Assembly: GCA_041589455.1 (NCBI GenBank) | Contig: JBFHVQ010000003.1 | Location: 1 to 64,000 of the forward strand | Length of the DNA stretch: 64,000 bases | Reading direction: 5' to 3' | From: SZUA-229 sp041589455 | Lineage (GTDB): Bacteria; Pseudomonadota; Gammaproteobacteria; SZUA-229 | Shown: positions 1-9,331 of the stretch, piece after piece | Layout: each line of letters opens with the position of its first letter | How positions within the stretch are numbered: the first letter of the stretch is position 1 | Translations under genes and position numbers: made by a program | The notes under the pieces: generated by a model | Told to the model about the DNA's origin: nothing | Databases searched by the model: none | What the model saw: only the letters and a program-made list of their open reading frames with translations

Positions 1-2787
1 GGCATTACCAAGTTTAAAGGCCAGGGTAGTCTGTTTATTGAAGTGCCTGATTTGCTGGTTGATGATGTGGCACCGCATAATTTCAATTTAAAAAACGAAC
101 TTTATCTTGATAAGCAGGAAGGTACCGGTACATTCCTGGTGGGTGGTCTTGATGCAGTCGGTCAGTATTTTAGTGATTCATATGGTAATGCTGCGAATCC
201 TATAAAACATTCCTGCCAGAAAAATTTCCAGATCGTGTTTACAGATGGTTACTGGAATGACTCGACCAACAAATATGGTGATGTTGATGGCGATGGAGTC
301 TCTAATACCGCTGCTGATGTTGCCTATAAATATTATAAGACCGATCTTGATCCAGATATGCCAGATAATGTTATTCCCGATGTTGGTTCAGAAGATGAGC
401 TGGATCCTGACGGTGATGGTACAACCTGGCAGCATCTGGTTACCTTTACTGTCGCGTTTGGGGTTAAAGGTGTAATGGATGATACCGATGAAGATGGCTG
501 GCCTGAAAGAGATGCTAGCGGTACTCTCTGGCCTGGAGATGGAGCGCCGGTTAAATCTGGTGATTGGGGTGATCCGGTTATCTGTGGTAACGCCAACTGC
601 CCTGCTAAAATTGATGATCTATGGCATATCGCCTGGAACACAAATGGAACTTATGCACAGGCTAGCACGCCTGAAGAAGTGGTAGAAAAACTACTGGCTG
701 CAATTATTAATATTGCGGGTCGCGTAGGATCTGCAGCTGCGGTAGCCTTGAACTCAGGTACGCTAAATGCGAATACCCGTGTTTATCAGGCGAAATTCAA
801 TAGCATTGACTGGACGGGTGACCTTTTATCAATTCCTGTAAAGGATGGCGATGAAGATGATACGAATGACCCTGTTCAATGCGACGGTAAAGCAGTCGGT
901 GAAGTCTGTAAGACTGAATGGTCTGCAAGTGATAAGCTTGAAGCGCGAGCCTATTCAACTCGAAAGATATTCACTATGAACCGGGTTTCTAATACGGGAG
1001 TGGACTTTAGTGCCTTATCAAACCTGGATCTCGAACAGCAGGTCGCTTTACGAACTAGTCCAGAGTTTCCTTATGATGTAGAAGATAATTCACGAGGTCA
1101 GGACCGAATTGACTGGGTGATGGGAAGAAGTTCTTTTGGTTATGACACTGGTTTCAGAAAGAGAACAGTTGGTGAATATGGAGTTAAAAAACTGGGTGAT
1201 GTTATCGCTTCATCCCCTGCCTATGTTGGCGAACCAAATTTGTTATTCCCGGATTCGATGGAGTCTGAAAAATACAGCAATTATGTTGCAGCACATAAAG
1301 ATCGTACCAAAATGGTGTATGTGGGTGCGAATGACGGCATGTTGCATGCATTCAATGCAGCTACTGGCGAAGAAGTATTTGCCTATATCCCAGGTAAGAC
1401 AGTTGAGCGTTTAAACAAACTAACCTCGCCAAATTATAAGAGCTACCACCAATACTTTGTAGATGGTTCTCCCAAAGCATTTGATGCAGCAGATAATGGT
1501 TCATGGAAGAGCTTGATAGTAGGACCAATGGGTGGTGGTGATCAACTGGTTTATGCCCTCGATGTGACTAATCCCGATTCCTTTGGCACGTCAAATGTGC
1601 TGTGGGAGTTTGATGACAGCAATGATGTTGATATGGGTTTCAGCATGGGTGATGTAACCTACGCAAAAATGAACAATGGAAAATGGGCGGTACTAATAGG
1701 TAATGGCTTTGATAATACAGAAGATGACGGCATTGTAAGCGCCACGGGTAATGCAGTGATTTACGTGCTTGATGCATTTACCGGTGAGTTGCTCAAAAAG
1801 CTGGATACGGGTATTGGCATGGGTGATGATCCACTTAACCCTGGCAGTGATCGACCCAATGGTATTGCAACAGTGACACCTATAGACATGGACGGTGACT
1901 TGATTGCGGACTTCCTGTATGCGGGTGATCTGTTTGGTAATGTCTGGAAGGTAGATGTAAGTTCAAGTAGTGCTACTAGCTGGGATTTTGCCTATAAGTC
2001 AGGCACCTCGCCCAAACCATTTTTTATCGCAAAAGATAGTACCGGAGTTGCACAGTCAATTACAACTGCCGTATCTGTAATGGGGCACCCAACTAAAGCA
2101 GAAGATAATCTGGTGTTATTCGGTACCGGTAAATACTTTGAGGTGGGCGATGGTGATACTAACGCCAGTAGCCAGGTACAAACTTTCTATAGCATCTGGG
2201 ATGATGGTACAGGAAACCAGTATGTAAGAAACCAGATGCTTCAGCATAAAATCATGCATGAAGAAGACGTTGATGGAGATGGCATTGCTGACTGGCGTGT
2301 TACCACTTCGGATAAAGATCCTTCCGGTGATTACACGCTTAGTTGGGCTGACCATAAGGGCTGGTTTATTGACCTTGATTATCCAAATGGAGAGTATGGT
2401 GAAAGGGTTATTCGCAAGGCAGTATTAAGAAACGGTCGAGTTATTTTTGTAACACTTGTACCCAATGGAGATCCTTGTGGTAATGGTGGATCTAGCTGGA
2501 TTATGGAAATGGATGCAAATACAGGTAGTCGATTACCTGAGTCACCTTTTGATGTTAATGGCGATGGTATAATCGATAAAACCGATATTCTGAGTATTAA
2601 TAGTACAGATATGACGGTGTCTGGCACCCGATCTAAAGAAGGTATTGTTGCAGCACCCGGTATTCTTAATGCACCAACTGGCGATGAGATTAAATACTTC
2701 AGTGGTACCAGTGGTAATATTGATGTGGTGCTTGAATCTTCAGATGCTGAAAATAAAGCACGTCAATCGTGGCGCCAGATTAAGTAA
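1..2787 (+). CDS. pilY1: PilY1 family type IV pilus biogenesis/adhesin protein, 5' truncated
   Basis: The reading frame is open from base 1, so the gene begins before the window; 928 residues are visible. The first part resembles the end of the N-terminal vWA-like region (NFQIVFTDGYWN). The C-terminal half is the PilY1 beta-propeller, with the family signature VYVGANDGMLHAFNA near visible residue 440. A DxDxDxxxD calcium-binding loop (DMDGDLIAD) is encoded at 1885-1911, followed by YAGDLFGNVWKVD. Other Asp-rich calcium-type loops lie near 283, 2269 and 2554. In Pseudomonas, PilY1 sits at the pilus tip, and calcium binding controls pilus extension and retraction and surface sensing. It lies immediately upstream of a small secreted protein and pilE, as in minor-pilin operons. 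Family assignment is secure; the missing N-terminus prevents checking the signal peptide and MIDAS residues. Confidence 0.93.
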   Translation, partial: GITKFKGQGSLFIEVPDLLVDDVAPHNFNLKNELYLDKQEGTGTFLVGGLDAVGQYFSDSYGNAANPIKHSCQKNFQIVFTDGYWNDSTNKYGDVDGDGVSNTAADVAYKYYKTDLDPDMPDNVIPDVGSEDELDPDGDGTTWQHLVTFTVAFGVKGVMDDTDEDGWPERDASGTLWPGDGAPVKSGDWGDPVICGNANCPAKIDDLWHIAWNTNGTYAQASTPEEVVEKLLAAIINIAGRVGSAAAVALNSGTLNANTRVYQAKFNSIDWTGDLLSIPVKDGDEDDTNDPVQCDGKAVGEVCKTEWSASDKLEARAYSTRKIFTMNRVSNTGVDFSALSNLDLEQQVALRTSPEFPYDVEDNSRGQDRIDWVMGRSSFGYDTGFRKRTVGEYGVKKLGDVIASSPAYVGEPNLLFPDSMESEKYSNYVAAHKDRTKMVYVGANDGMLHAFNAATGEEVFAYIPGKTVERLNKLTSPNYKSYHQYFVDGSPKAFDAADNGSWKSLIVGPMGGGDQLVYALDVTNPDSFGTSNVLWEFDDSNDVDMGFSMGDVTYAKMNNGKWAVLIGNGFDNTEDDGIVSATGNAVIYVLDAFTGELLKKLDTGIGMGDDPLNPGSDRPNGIATVTPIDMDGDLIADFLYAGDLFGNVWKVDVSSSSATSWDFAYKSGTSPKPFFIAKDSTGVAQSITTAVSVMGHPTKAEDNLVLFGTGKYFEVGDGDTNASSQVQTFYSIWDDGTGNQYVRNQMLQHKIMHEEDVDGDGIADWRVTTSDKDPSGDYTLSWADHKGWFIDLDYPNGEYGERVIRKAVLRNGRVIFVTLVPNGDPCGNGGSSWIMEMDANTGSRLPESPFDVNGDGIIDKTDILSINSTDMTVSGTRSKEGIVAAPGILNAPTGDEIKYFSGTSGNIDVVLESSDAENKARQSWRQIK

Positions 2788-2799
2788 AAGGTGATGATG

Positions 2800-3117
2800 A
2801 TGAATAAACTGTTTATAGTAATATTAGTGACGTTATCGGCAGCGCTTCAGTCTGTTAGTGTTTATGCGGTTGATCGAGGTTTCGAAAGAGAGCTTGGTGG
2901 TGCAATGCAGTTTGTGATGAATGTTGACACTAAAAAGAGAGTGATTTATATGAGTCGGTCTCAGTTGGCATATAATTCAGTAACTGAGTTTTACAATGAA
3001 GCAGGTGATAAAATTGATGCAGACAAACTGGGCAAAGGAAGGCCAATTAAGTATCAAATTGATCATACTAAGCCATATCTGCATCGGCCAATGGCAATAA
3101 AAGTATGGATGAAGTAG
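2800..3117 (+). CDS. Small secreted protein in the PilY2 position
   Basis: About 105 residues with an N-terminal hydrophobic signal sequence ending near VSVYA|VDRG, so it is probably exported. The start region is GTG-ATG-ATG-ATG (2791-2802). The Shine-Dalgarno-like AAAGGTG at 2787-2793 is best spaced for the ATG at 2800, though earlier codons are possible. The rest is polar, with no domain I recognise. It lies 12 bp after pilY1 and 32 bp before pilE, which is where the similarly sized PilY2 sits in Pseudomonas. Position and size suggest an accessory factor for minor pilin or PilY1 assembly; sequence homology to PilY2 is not demonstrated here. Confidence 0.7.
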   Translation: MNKLFIVILVTLSAALQSVSVYAVDRGFERELGGAMQFVMNVDTKKRVIYMSRSQLAYNSVTEFYNEAGDKIDADKLGKGRPIKYQIDHTKPYLHRPMAIKVWMK

Positions 3118-3149
3118 TTTTGACTAACTTTGAAAAAGAAGATTTTACT

Positions 3150-3590
3150 ATGAAAAGACAGTCCGGTTTTACCCTGATTGAATTAATGATTGTCGTTGCC
3201 GTAATTGGTGTAATTGCAATGGTGGGTTTTCCATTAATTGAAGGCTATAGCTGGAAAACGTATCGGCTTGATGAATGTAAAAATCAACTTTACGAGAGAT
3301 CAATAGCGTTGGCTGCTCACAAGGATCGTACAGGTAGTTATACAGTAGACATGGCAGCTATTAATTATAGTGAGTTTTCTAGAGAAGACGATATTCCAAA
3401 TTCTAAATATACATTTACCATTGCTCCTGGGACTACAAGCAATATATCAAATAGCTTTCTGTTAACTTGTGCAAGGACAGCAGCGAATAATGATACTGAT
3501 TGTGGTGATCTGACTCTCGATAACTTTGGTAGAGAGGGTATGATTAATCCTACTGCATACCCGCGTACGGTTGAAGATTGCTGGCGTTAA
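3150..3590 (+). CDS. pilE: Type IV pilin, PilE-like minor pilin
   Basis: 146 residues starting MKRQSGFTLIELMIVV, a short basic leader followed by the PilD prepilin peptidase site (G|FTLIE) and the conserved Glu5 of mature pilins. The hydrophobic N-terminal helix is followed by a small globular domain. The domain ends with cysteines (LLTCAR, NDTDCGDLTLDNFGREG, VEDCWR), the arrangement seen in PilE/ComP-type minor pilins. An in-frame start at 3105 would add 15 residues before the leader and overlap the previous gene; the ATG at 3150 gives a normal leader and was chosen. As the last gene of the pilY1 cluster it probably helps prime pilus assembly and may bind DNA like ComP. A strong hairpin terminator follows 30 bp later. 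Confidence 0.88.
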   Translation: MKRQSGFTLIELMIVVAVIGVIAMVGFPLIEGYSWKTYRLDECKNQLYERSIALAAHKDRTGSYTVDMAAINYSEFSREDDIPNSKYTFTIAPGTTSNISNSFLLTCARTAANNDTDCGDLTLDNFGREGMINPTAYPRTVEDCWR

Positions 3591-3620
3591 TTTTGCTGAA
3601 AAGATAGCTTTTGTACAGTT

Positions 3621-3648
3621 AAAGAGGTGTATCTACATACACCTCTTT
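3621..3648. terminator. Bidirectional intrinsic terminator between pilE and ispH
   Basis: A perfect 12-bp inverted repeat (3621-3632 and 3637-3648) with a 4-base loop. It has a T-run on the plus side (TTTTTT from 3646) and an A-run giving T's on the minus strand. It lies between the convergent pilE (+) and ispH (-) genes and can serve both. Confidence 0.85.
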
Positions 3649-3655
3649 TTTATAT

Positions 3656-4585
3656 TTAGCGGAGTGCTTTAGGTAGCTGAAAGATAATGTTTTCTTTTGG
3701 TCCATTATCATTCGATAGACTTGCACCAAACCATGACTGTATTTGCTTGATGACTTCTTCTACCAGCAGCTCAGGTGCTGATGCGCCTGCGCTCAAACCA
3801 ATTTTTGATTTGCCTTTAAACCATTCCTTTTGTAGTTCGCCGGCGTTGTCGACCAGGTAACCAGGTATAGAATTTTTAATCGCAAGTTCCTTTAGTCGAT
3901 TAGAGTTTGAGCTGTTTGGTGAGCCGACAACAATAATCATGTCACAGTTTTGTGTCAGACTTTTAATGGCGTCCTGACGATTTTGAGTGGCATAGCAGAT
4001 GTCATCTTTACGTGGACCAATGATCTCAGGGAATTTGGTTTTAAGTGCGTCAATGATATCCTGCGTGTCATCTACTGAAAGTGTGGTTTGAGTGACATAA
4101 GCTAATGGAAGTTCTGGGTTAACGGTAAGCTGTGCAACGTCATTCGTGTCTTCAACCAGTAGCATTTGTGCGTCACTGTTGATGAACTGCCCCATTGTGC
4201 CATCGACTTCAGGGTGTCCGGCATGACCTATTAAAACAACATTTGTAGCAGATTTTGCATAACGAGCAACTTCCATGTGTACTTTAGTAACTAGCGGACA
4301 TGTCGCATCAAAAACCGTAAGTTTACGGTTCTTTGCTTCCTGTTGAATTGCTTGAGAGACACCGTGAGCACTGAAAATAACCGTAGAGTCGTCGGGTATT
4401 TCGCTTAACTCCTCAACAAAAATAGCACCCTTGTGTTTCAGGTTATCTACAACAAAGGTATTGTGTACCACTTCATGGCGTACATAAATTGGTGCGCCAA
4501 ATAAGGTAAGCGCACGCTCAACAATTTCAATGGCGCGGTCGACGCCGGCACAAAATCCACGTGGGTTAGCGAGTTGAATTTCCAT
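3656..4585 (-). CDS. ispH: 4-hydroxy-3-methylbut-2-enyl diphosphate reductase
   Basis: 309 residues, normal IspH length. IspH reduces HMBPP to IPP and DMAPP, the last step of the MEP isoprenoid pathway, using a [4Fe-4S] cluster. The three cluster cysteines are visible: Cys12 in NPRGFCAGVDRAI, one in DATCPLVTKVH, and one in DDICYATQNRQ. The substrate-binding HAGHPEV and SAHGVS motifs are also present. It is the last gene of a leftward operon murJ/ribF-ileS-lspA-fkpB-ispH, only 2 bp after fkpB. This is the conserved gammaproteobacterial order, so translation is probably coupled to fkpB. Confidence 0.97.
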   Translation of the reverse strand: MEIQLANPRGFCAGVDRAIEIVERALTLFGAPIYVRHEVVHNTFVVDNLKHKGAIFVEELSEIPDDSTVIFSAHGVSQAIQQEAKNRKLTVFDATCPLVTKVHMEVARYAKSATNVVLIGHAGHPEVDGTMGQFINSDAQMLLVEDTNDVAQLTVNPELPLAYVTQTTLSVDDTQDIIDALKTKFPEIIGPRKDDICYATQNRQDAIKSLTQNCDMIIVVGSPNSSNSNRLKELAIKNSIPGYLVDNAGELQKEWFKGKSKIGLSAGASAPELLVEEVIKQIQSWFGASLSNDNGPKENIIFQLPKALR

Positions 4586-4587
4586 AG

Positions 4588-5016
4588 TTAAAGTATGTCA
4601 GTAATCTTTGCAGTGAATTTAATGATCCGGCCAGATAGTGGATGGCTGAAATCTACTAGAACTTCATCATTTTGTATGTCGACGATTGTGCCAAGAATTT
4701 CTGTGTCGTCAGGTCCGTCAAAAGCAATGACCTGGTCAATTTCAGGTGGCATGTCATCTGGAAAGTCTGATTTCGGCATGGTGTGTATATTGTTTTCATC
4801 GGGCATTCCAAAGGCAAGCTCAGGGCTTAAGGTGGCGCTAACGGTTTCGCCTGCCTGTTTATCAAGTAGTGCATCTTCCATGCCGCTAGTTAGGCTGCCA
4901 TCACCAATCTGGAATTCAAAGGGCTCGTCATCAAAGTTGCTCTCAACTTCTGTGCCATCTTCAAGTTCGAGCTTGAAAAGTAACAGGAGTTTGCTGTCAG
5001 GATTAACTGTTTTCAT
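4588..5016 (-). CDS. fkpB: FKBP-type peptidyl-prolyl isomerase (SlpA/FkpB)
   Basis: 142 residues, close to E. coli SlpA. The FKBP fold begins near residue 10 (LLLFKLELEDGTEVESNFDDEPFEF). An inserted IF/chaperone flap contains LLDKQAGETVSATLSPELAFG and the chain ends with the second half of the FKBP core. No signal peptide, so it is cytoplasmic. The gene overlaps the lspA end by 14 bp and precedes ispH by 2 bp, the standard lspA-fkpB-ispH arrangement. Likely a proline isomerase/chaperone for newly made proteins. Confidence 0.93.
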   Translation of the reverse strand: MKTVNPDSKLLLLFKLELEDGTEVESNFDDEPFEFQIGDGSLTSGMEDALLDKQAGETVSATLSPELAFGMPDENNIHTMPKSDFPDDMPPEIDQVIAFDGPDDTEILGTIVDIQNDEVLVDFSHPLSGRIIKFTAKITDIL

Positions 5017-5494
5017 GTGGGTTTTTTATCGTATCGTAAATAAGTAAAAAGGCACCGATGGTAATTGCAGAATCGGCTATATTGAATGCTGGCCAGTGAT
5101 AGCTTCCATAGTAGACATCAATGAAATCAATTACGTAACCATAAATGGCGCGGTCAATCAGATTGCCAATCGCGCCACCTAGTATCAGGGCAAGTGCCGT
5201 GTATTGCAGGCGTTGATGTGGTTTAAGCTTGCGAAGCCAGAAGTAAATAAAAATACTTACAGCCGTAGTTAGTATAAGAAAAAACCAGCGTTGCCAGCCG
5301 CCAGCGTTCGCAAGAAAACTGAAGGCGGCACCTTTGTTATATAACAGAGTCAGATTAAACATGGGCATGATATCGACTGGCCGATGATATTGCAGTAGGT
5401 TATCGGCCAGTAGCTTACTGGCCTGGTCGAATATAACTACACATAGTGTAATCCACAACCATCGCTGTAGAGGTAACAATGTTTTATCAGGCAT
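5003..5494 (-). CDS. lspA: Lipoprotein signal peptidase (signal peptidase II)
   Basis: 163 residues from the ATG at 5494 (MPDKTLLPLQRW). An upstream extension to 5542 lies inside ileS and is not used. Four membrane segments are visible. The two catalytic aspartates occur in GNLIDRAIYG and FNIADSAI, in the family signatures. LspA cleaves prolipoprotein signal peptides ahead of the lipid-modified cysteine in the inner membrane. Likely clients in this window are the LysM lipoprotein (31499-32737) and the PKD lipoprotein (63187 onward). Its start codon overlaps the ileS stop by 8 bp (ATGCCTGA), so translation is probably coupled. Confidence 0.96.
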   Translation of the reverse strand: MPDKTLLPLQRWLWITLCVVIFDQASKLLADNLLQYHRPVDIMPMFNLTLLYNKGAAFSFLANAGGWQRWFFLILTTAVSIFIYFWLRKLKPHQRLQYTALALILGGAIGNLIDRAIYGYVIDFIDVYYGSYHWPAFNIADSAITIGAFLLIYDTIKNPHENS

Positions 5495-8315
5495 AGTGTC
5501 TTGTTTCACCTGAACCTTCAACATTGTCGACACAGCGTCCACACAATTCCGGATGATTGCTGTGCTGTCCGACGTCTTCTCTTAAGTGCCAGCAGCGAGT
5601 GCATTTCTGGTGTTCTGATTTGTTGACCTCAATCTGAATCGATTCACTATTATCGAGGGTAAACTTATGGGCGCTTTCGGGTGCCTCGTTAGCCGGGTGT
5701 ACAGTCGCATAGGAAGTAATGAGTATAAAACGAAGCTCATCATCTAATGCATTTAGTGAAGCAAAAAGTTTTTCGCTGCAATAAAGTTTGACTTCCGCAT
5801 CAAGAGAAGAGCCGATCTTGCCATCAACACGAATCTGTTCGAGCTGTTTGCTAACCAGGGTTCTGGTTTCCTGTACTTGAGACCAGAATTCAAAGTTCAT
5901 GGTTTCGCTGTCGTCAAGGTCAAACAGATTCTTATACCAGGTTTCTAACAGGACGGAGTCGCCACGTGCCCCGGGGATCTGTTGCCAGATTTCATCGGCA
6001 GTAAAACTTAAGATAGGAGCCAGCCAACGAGTCATTGCTTCAATTATATGGTGAATGGCAGTTTGTGCAGAGCGACGAGCGATACTATCCTTGTGGGTTG
6101 TATACTGGCGGTCTTTAATAACATCTAGGTAGAAGCTGCCCATATCAACTGCACAGAAGTTATGTAGCTTTTGATAAATGATATGGAAGTTGTAATCAGT
6201 ATAAGCCTTAACGATTTCGTTTTGTAAGTGATGAGTTTTAGCCACAGCCCAACGATCTAGTGCGAGCATTTCACTGGCTGGCAGTGCATCTGCCTCCGGG
6301 TCAAAGCCGTTAAGGTTGGCTAACAAAAAGCGAGAGGTGTTACGTATGCGGCGATAAGAGTCAGCCATACGTTTAAGGATTTCATCTGACACACTCATTT
6401 CTGCACTGTAGTCTGTCGCAGCTACCCAGAGTCGAAGAATGTCTGCACCAAGGGAATTAAATATTTTTTGTGGCTGGATGACATTGCCTAACGACTTCGA
6501 CATTTTTTTACCATCAGCATCGACAGTAAATCCATGTGTCAGTACCGCTTTATAGGGGGCTGAATTTCGAACGGCGACAGATGTTAACAGTGAAGACTGG
6601 AACCAGCCACGGTGTTGGTCAGATCCTTCAAGATACAGGTCTGCAGGTACGGTTAATTCATCTCGTTTTTCCAGTACAGATACATGGGTGACACCAGAGT
6701 CAAACCACACGTCGAGAGTGTCTGTGACTTTGTCGTAGTTTTCCGCATCATCACCTAACAGGCTTGATGCATCCAGTGAAAACCAGGCGTCAATGCCGTC
6801 TTTTTCAATTAAGCTAGCTACGGATTCGATGAGCTCCTGTGTATTAGGGTGAAGCTCGCCTGTTTCTTTATGTACAAATAAAGTGATAGGTACACCCCAG
6901 GTGCGCTGTCTTGAAATACACCAGTCGGGACGTCCCTCGACCATGCCTTGAATTCGGGCTTTGCCCCATTCCGGCATCCACTGCGTATCATCAATGGCTT
7001 TCATTGCAAGGTCGCGTAAACCATTTTGTTTCATGCTGATAAACCACTGCGGAGTTGCACGGAAGATTATTGGTGTTTTATGGCGCCAGCAATGCGGGTA
7101 GCTATGTTTAAGTTTTTTATGCTTGAGCAGTGCGCTTTTTTCTTCAAGCACCTTGATGATTTCATCGTTTGCTTTATTTACATGCAGGCCGGCAAACAGT
7201 TCTGTATCAGGTAAGAAAACGCCGTTACTACCTACTGGGTTGTAAACCTCAATGCCATATTTATTGCCCACCGTGTAGTCATCCTGGCCATGTCCGGGGG
7301 CGGTGTGAACAGCACCGGTACCGGCGTCAGTAGTTACATGGTCGCCAAGAATGACAGGTACTTGTCGAGAATAAAACGGGTGTTGTAGTAGCTGGTTTTC
7401 CAATGCCTCGCCTTTGCATCGGCCGAGAATGGTAAATTTTTCCGCATCGTAACGTTGCAGTGCTACTTCATGTAAAGCATCGGCGAGTAGCAGGTTGATG
7501 TCGCCTATGGAGGTGTTGGTTTTTACCAGAACATATTCGAGTTCCGGGTGTAGTGAGACGGCCATATTAGCGGGTAGTGTCCAGGGTGTGGTCGTCCAGA
7601 TAGCTACGGCCACTGGCAAATTATTATTTTCGACATTACAGGCGTTAAAGAATGCGTCGGCATCTATTGCTTTAAATGCTACGTCGATTGCTGGAGATGT
7701 TTTGTCTTCATATTCGACTTCGGCTTCCGCAAGTGCAGACCCGCAGTCAAGGCACCAGTGAACAGGTTTACTGCCTTTGTGTAAGTGGCCCTTGTCGATA
7801 ATTTTACCCAGTGTGCGAACGATATTTGCTTCTACGTCATAGTTCATGGTGAGGTATGGGTTGTCCCAATCACCGAGAACACCCAGGCGAATAAAATCAT
7901 CACGTTGTCCATTTACCTGAGTTTGTGCATAGTCACGGCATTTATCTCGAAACACGTGAGCATCAACTTTTTGACCCGGTTTACCGACTTTCTTTTCTAC
8001 ATTGAGTTCGATAGGTAAGCCGTGGCAATCCCAACCAGGAATGTAAGGCGCATCAAAACCATCCAGTGTACGGCTTTTAATAATGATATCTTTAAGTACT
8101 TTATTAACAGCGTGCCCAATATGGATATTGCCGTTTGCATATGGAGGGCCATCATGCAGAATGAATTTTTCACAGCCTTCACGTGCTTCGCGAATTTTCT
8201 GGTAAAGATTTTTTTCCTGCCATTGCTTGAGCATTGCGGGTTCGCGCTGTGCCAGATTGCCGCGCATTGGGAAATCAGTTGCAGGAAGATTAAGTGTGTC
8301 TTTATAGTCGGTCAC
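5487..8315 (-). CDS. ileS: Isoleucyl-tRNA synthetase
   Basis: 942 residues from a GTG at 8315 (start MTDYKDTLNLPATDFPMRG, matching E. coli IleS at the N-terminus). The frame extends to 8381 but that would overlap ribF by 50 bp and add 22 residues with no counterpart, so the GTG is preferred. Class I signatures: PPYANGNIHIGHA (HIGH) and GKKMSKSLGN (KMSKS). The editing CP1 domain lies between them. A C-terminal zinc site is formed by CTRCWHLRED and PELCGRCVDN. It charges tRNA-Ile and hydrolyses Val-tRNA-Ile. It lies 16 bp after ribF and overlaps lspA. Confidence 0.96.
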   Translation of the reverse strand: MTDYKDTLNLPATDFPMRGNLAQREPAMLKQWQEKNLYQKIREAREGCEKFILHDGPPYANGNIHIGHAVNKVLKDIIIKSRTLDGFDAPYIPGWDCHGLPIELNVEKKVGKPGQKVDAHVFRDKCRDYAQTQVNGQRDDFIRLGVLGDWDNPYLTMNYDVEANIVRTLGKIIDKGHLHKGSKPVHWCLDCGSALAEAEVEYEDKTSPAIDVAFKAIDADAFFNACNVENNNLPVAVAIWTTTPWTLPANMAVSLHPELEYVLVKTNTSIGDINLLLADALHEVALQRYDAEKFTILGRCKGEALENQLLQHPFYSRQVPVILGDHVTTDAGTGAVHTAPGHGQDDYTVGNKYGIEVYNPVGSNGVFLPDTELFAGLHVNKANDEIIKVLEEKSALLKHKKLKHSYPHCWRHKTPIIFRATPQWFISMKQNGLRDLAMKAIDDTQWMPEWGKARIQGMVEGRPDWCISRQRTWGVPITLFVHKETGELHPNTQELIESVASLIEKDGIDAWFSLDASSLLGDDAENYDKVTDTLDVWFDSGVTHVSVLEKRDELTVPADLYLEGSDQHRGWFQSSLLTSVAVRNSAPYKAVLTHGFTVDADGKKMSKSLGNVIQPQKIFNSLGADILRLWVAATDYSAEMSVSDEILKRMADSYRRIRNTSRFLLANLNGFDPEADALPASEMLALDRWAVAKTHHLQNEIVKAYTDYNFHIIYQKLHNFCAVDMGSFYLDVIKDRQYTTHKDSIARRSAQTAIHHIIEAMTRWLAPILSFTADEIWQQIPGARGDSVLLETWYKNLFDLDDSETMNFEFWSQVQETRTLVSKQLEQIRVDGKIGSSLDAEVKLYCSEKLFASLNALDDELRFILITSYATVHPANEAPESAHKFTLDNSESIQIEVNKSEHQKCTRCWHLREDVGQHSNHPELCGRCVDNVEGSGETRHYA

Positions 8316-8331
8316 TGTGAATTCACTCGGT

Positions 8332-9264
8332 TCAATTTTTTGAGGCAAAAAAAAGTTTTGCCTGTTGGCTGTCTTTTTCAATTTGAAGTTTTAATTCGTC
8401 GAAGGAATCAAAACGTTTTTCATCTCTAATCTTGTGTTTGAATTCGACACAGACCTGTTGCCCATAAAGGTCTGCATTAAAATCAAACAGATGTACTTCA
8501 AGTTGCAGGCTATGGCCGTCAACTGTAGGACGTTTGCCTATATTGGCTACGCCATTAACAGACAGGTTGTTCTCACCAGTCATGTGTACCGCATAAACGC
8601 CATTTACAGCGGTCGAATGGCGATGCAGCTTAATATTGGCAGTTGGAAAACCAATGGTTCGGCCTCGCTTGTCGCCATGGGCAATACGGCCACAAATCTG
8701 GTAAGGACGTCCCAGCATCTGTGTTGCCAGATCCAGTTTGTCATCAAGTAACGCTTGTCGAATGGCGGTGCTGCTAATTCGTTGTGATTCATGGCAGTGA
8801 CTTGGCGAATTAAAAACTTCAAAGCCATATTTTTTACCGGCTTTATTAAGCATCTCAAAGTCACCGGTACGCTTTTTACCAAAACGGAAGTCATCACCAA
8901 TCAGTAAGTATTTTACGCCTAGCTGCTTCACCAGTACCTCATCGATAAATTGCTCGGCACTAAGGCTGGCAAGGGATGAGTCAAATTTGCAGCACAGGAA
9001 GTATTCTATCTGTGCCTGAGCAACGGCACACCATTTTTCTCTCAGGCGGTACAACCTAGCAGGTGCAGTATCGTGATTAAAATATTCATTAGGCAGTGGT
9101 TCAAAGCTCATCATACAAGTGTGTAGCTGACGTTCATGTGCATCTTTTTTTAATCGATTGAGGATTTCAAGGTGGCCTAAATGGACGCCATCGAAATTAC
9201 CGATCGTTAGTGCACATCCTCGATGTGACTCAGTCAGGTTGTGTAGTCCTCTAATGAGTTGCAT
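8332..9264 (-). CDS. ribF: Bifunctional riboflavin kinase / FAD synthetase
   Basis: 310 residues. The N-terminal nucleotidyltransferase domain shows the HxGH-type motif GNFDGVHLGH at about residues 22-31 and ISSTAIRQALL. The C-terminal flavokinase domain shows GDKRGRTIGFPTANI and the NGVYAV region. It converts riboflavin to FMN and FMN to FAD in the cytoplasm. Located upstream of ileS and downstream of murJ, as in many gammaproteobacteria. No FMN riboswitch is visible upstream. Confidence 0.96.
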   Translation of the reverse strand: MQLIRGLHNLTESHRGCALTIGNFDGVHLGHLEILNRLKKDAHERQLHTCMMSFEPLPNEYFNHDTAPARLYRLREKWCAVAQAQIEYFLCCKFDSSLASLSAEQFIDEVLVKQLGVKYLLIGDDFRFGKKRTGDFEMLNKAGKKYGFEVFNSPSHCHESQRISSTAIRQALLDDKLDLATQMLGRPYQICGRIAHGDKRGRTIGFPTANIKLHRHSTAVNGVYAVHMTGENNLSVNGVANIGKRPTVDGHSLQLEVHLFDFNADLYGQQVCVEFKHKIRDEKRFDSFDELKLQIEKDSQQAKLFFASKN

Positions 9265-9331
9265 TGATAAATCGTGATCCGCGCCAAAAGTGGAGAATTA
9301 TACCTGATAAACCCCATGCTGTGGGTGTTTG

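Noticed and set aside
8316..8381. Longer ileS start
   Set aside because: It overlaps ribF by 50 bp and adds residues lacking in IleS; the GTG at 8315 aligns with the family N-terminus.
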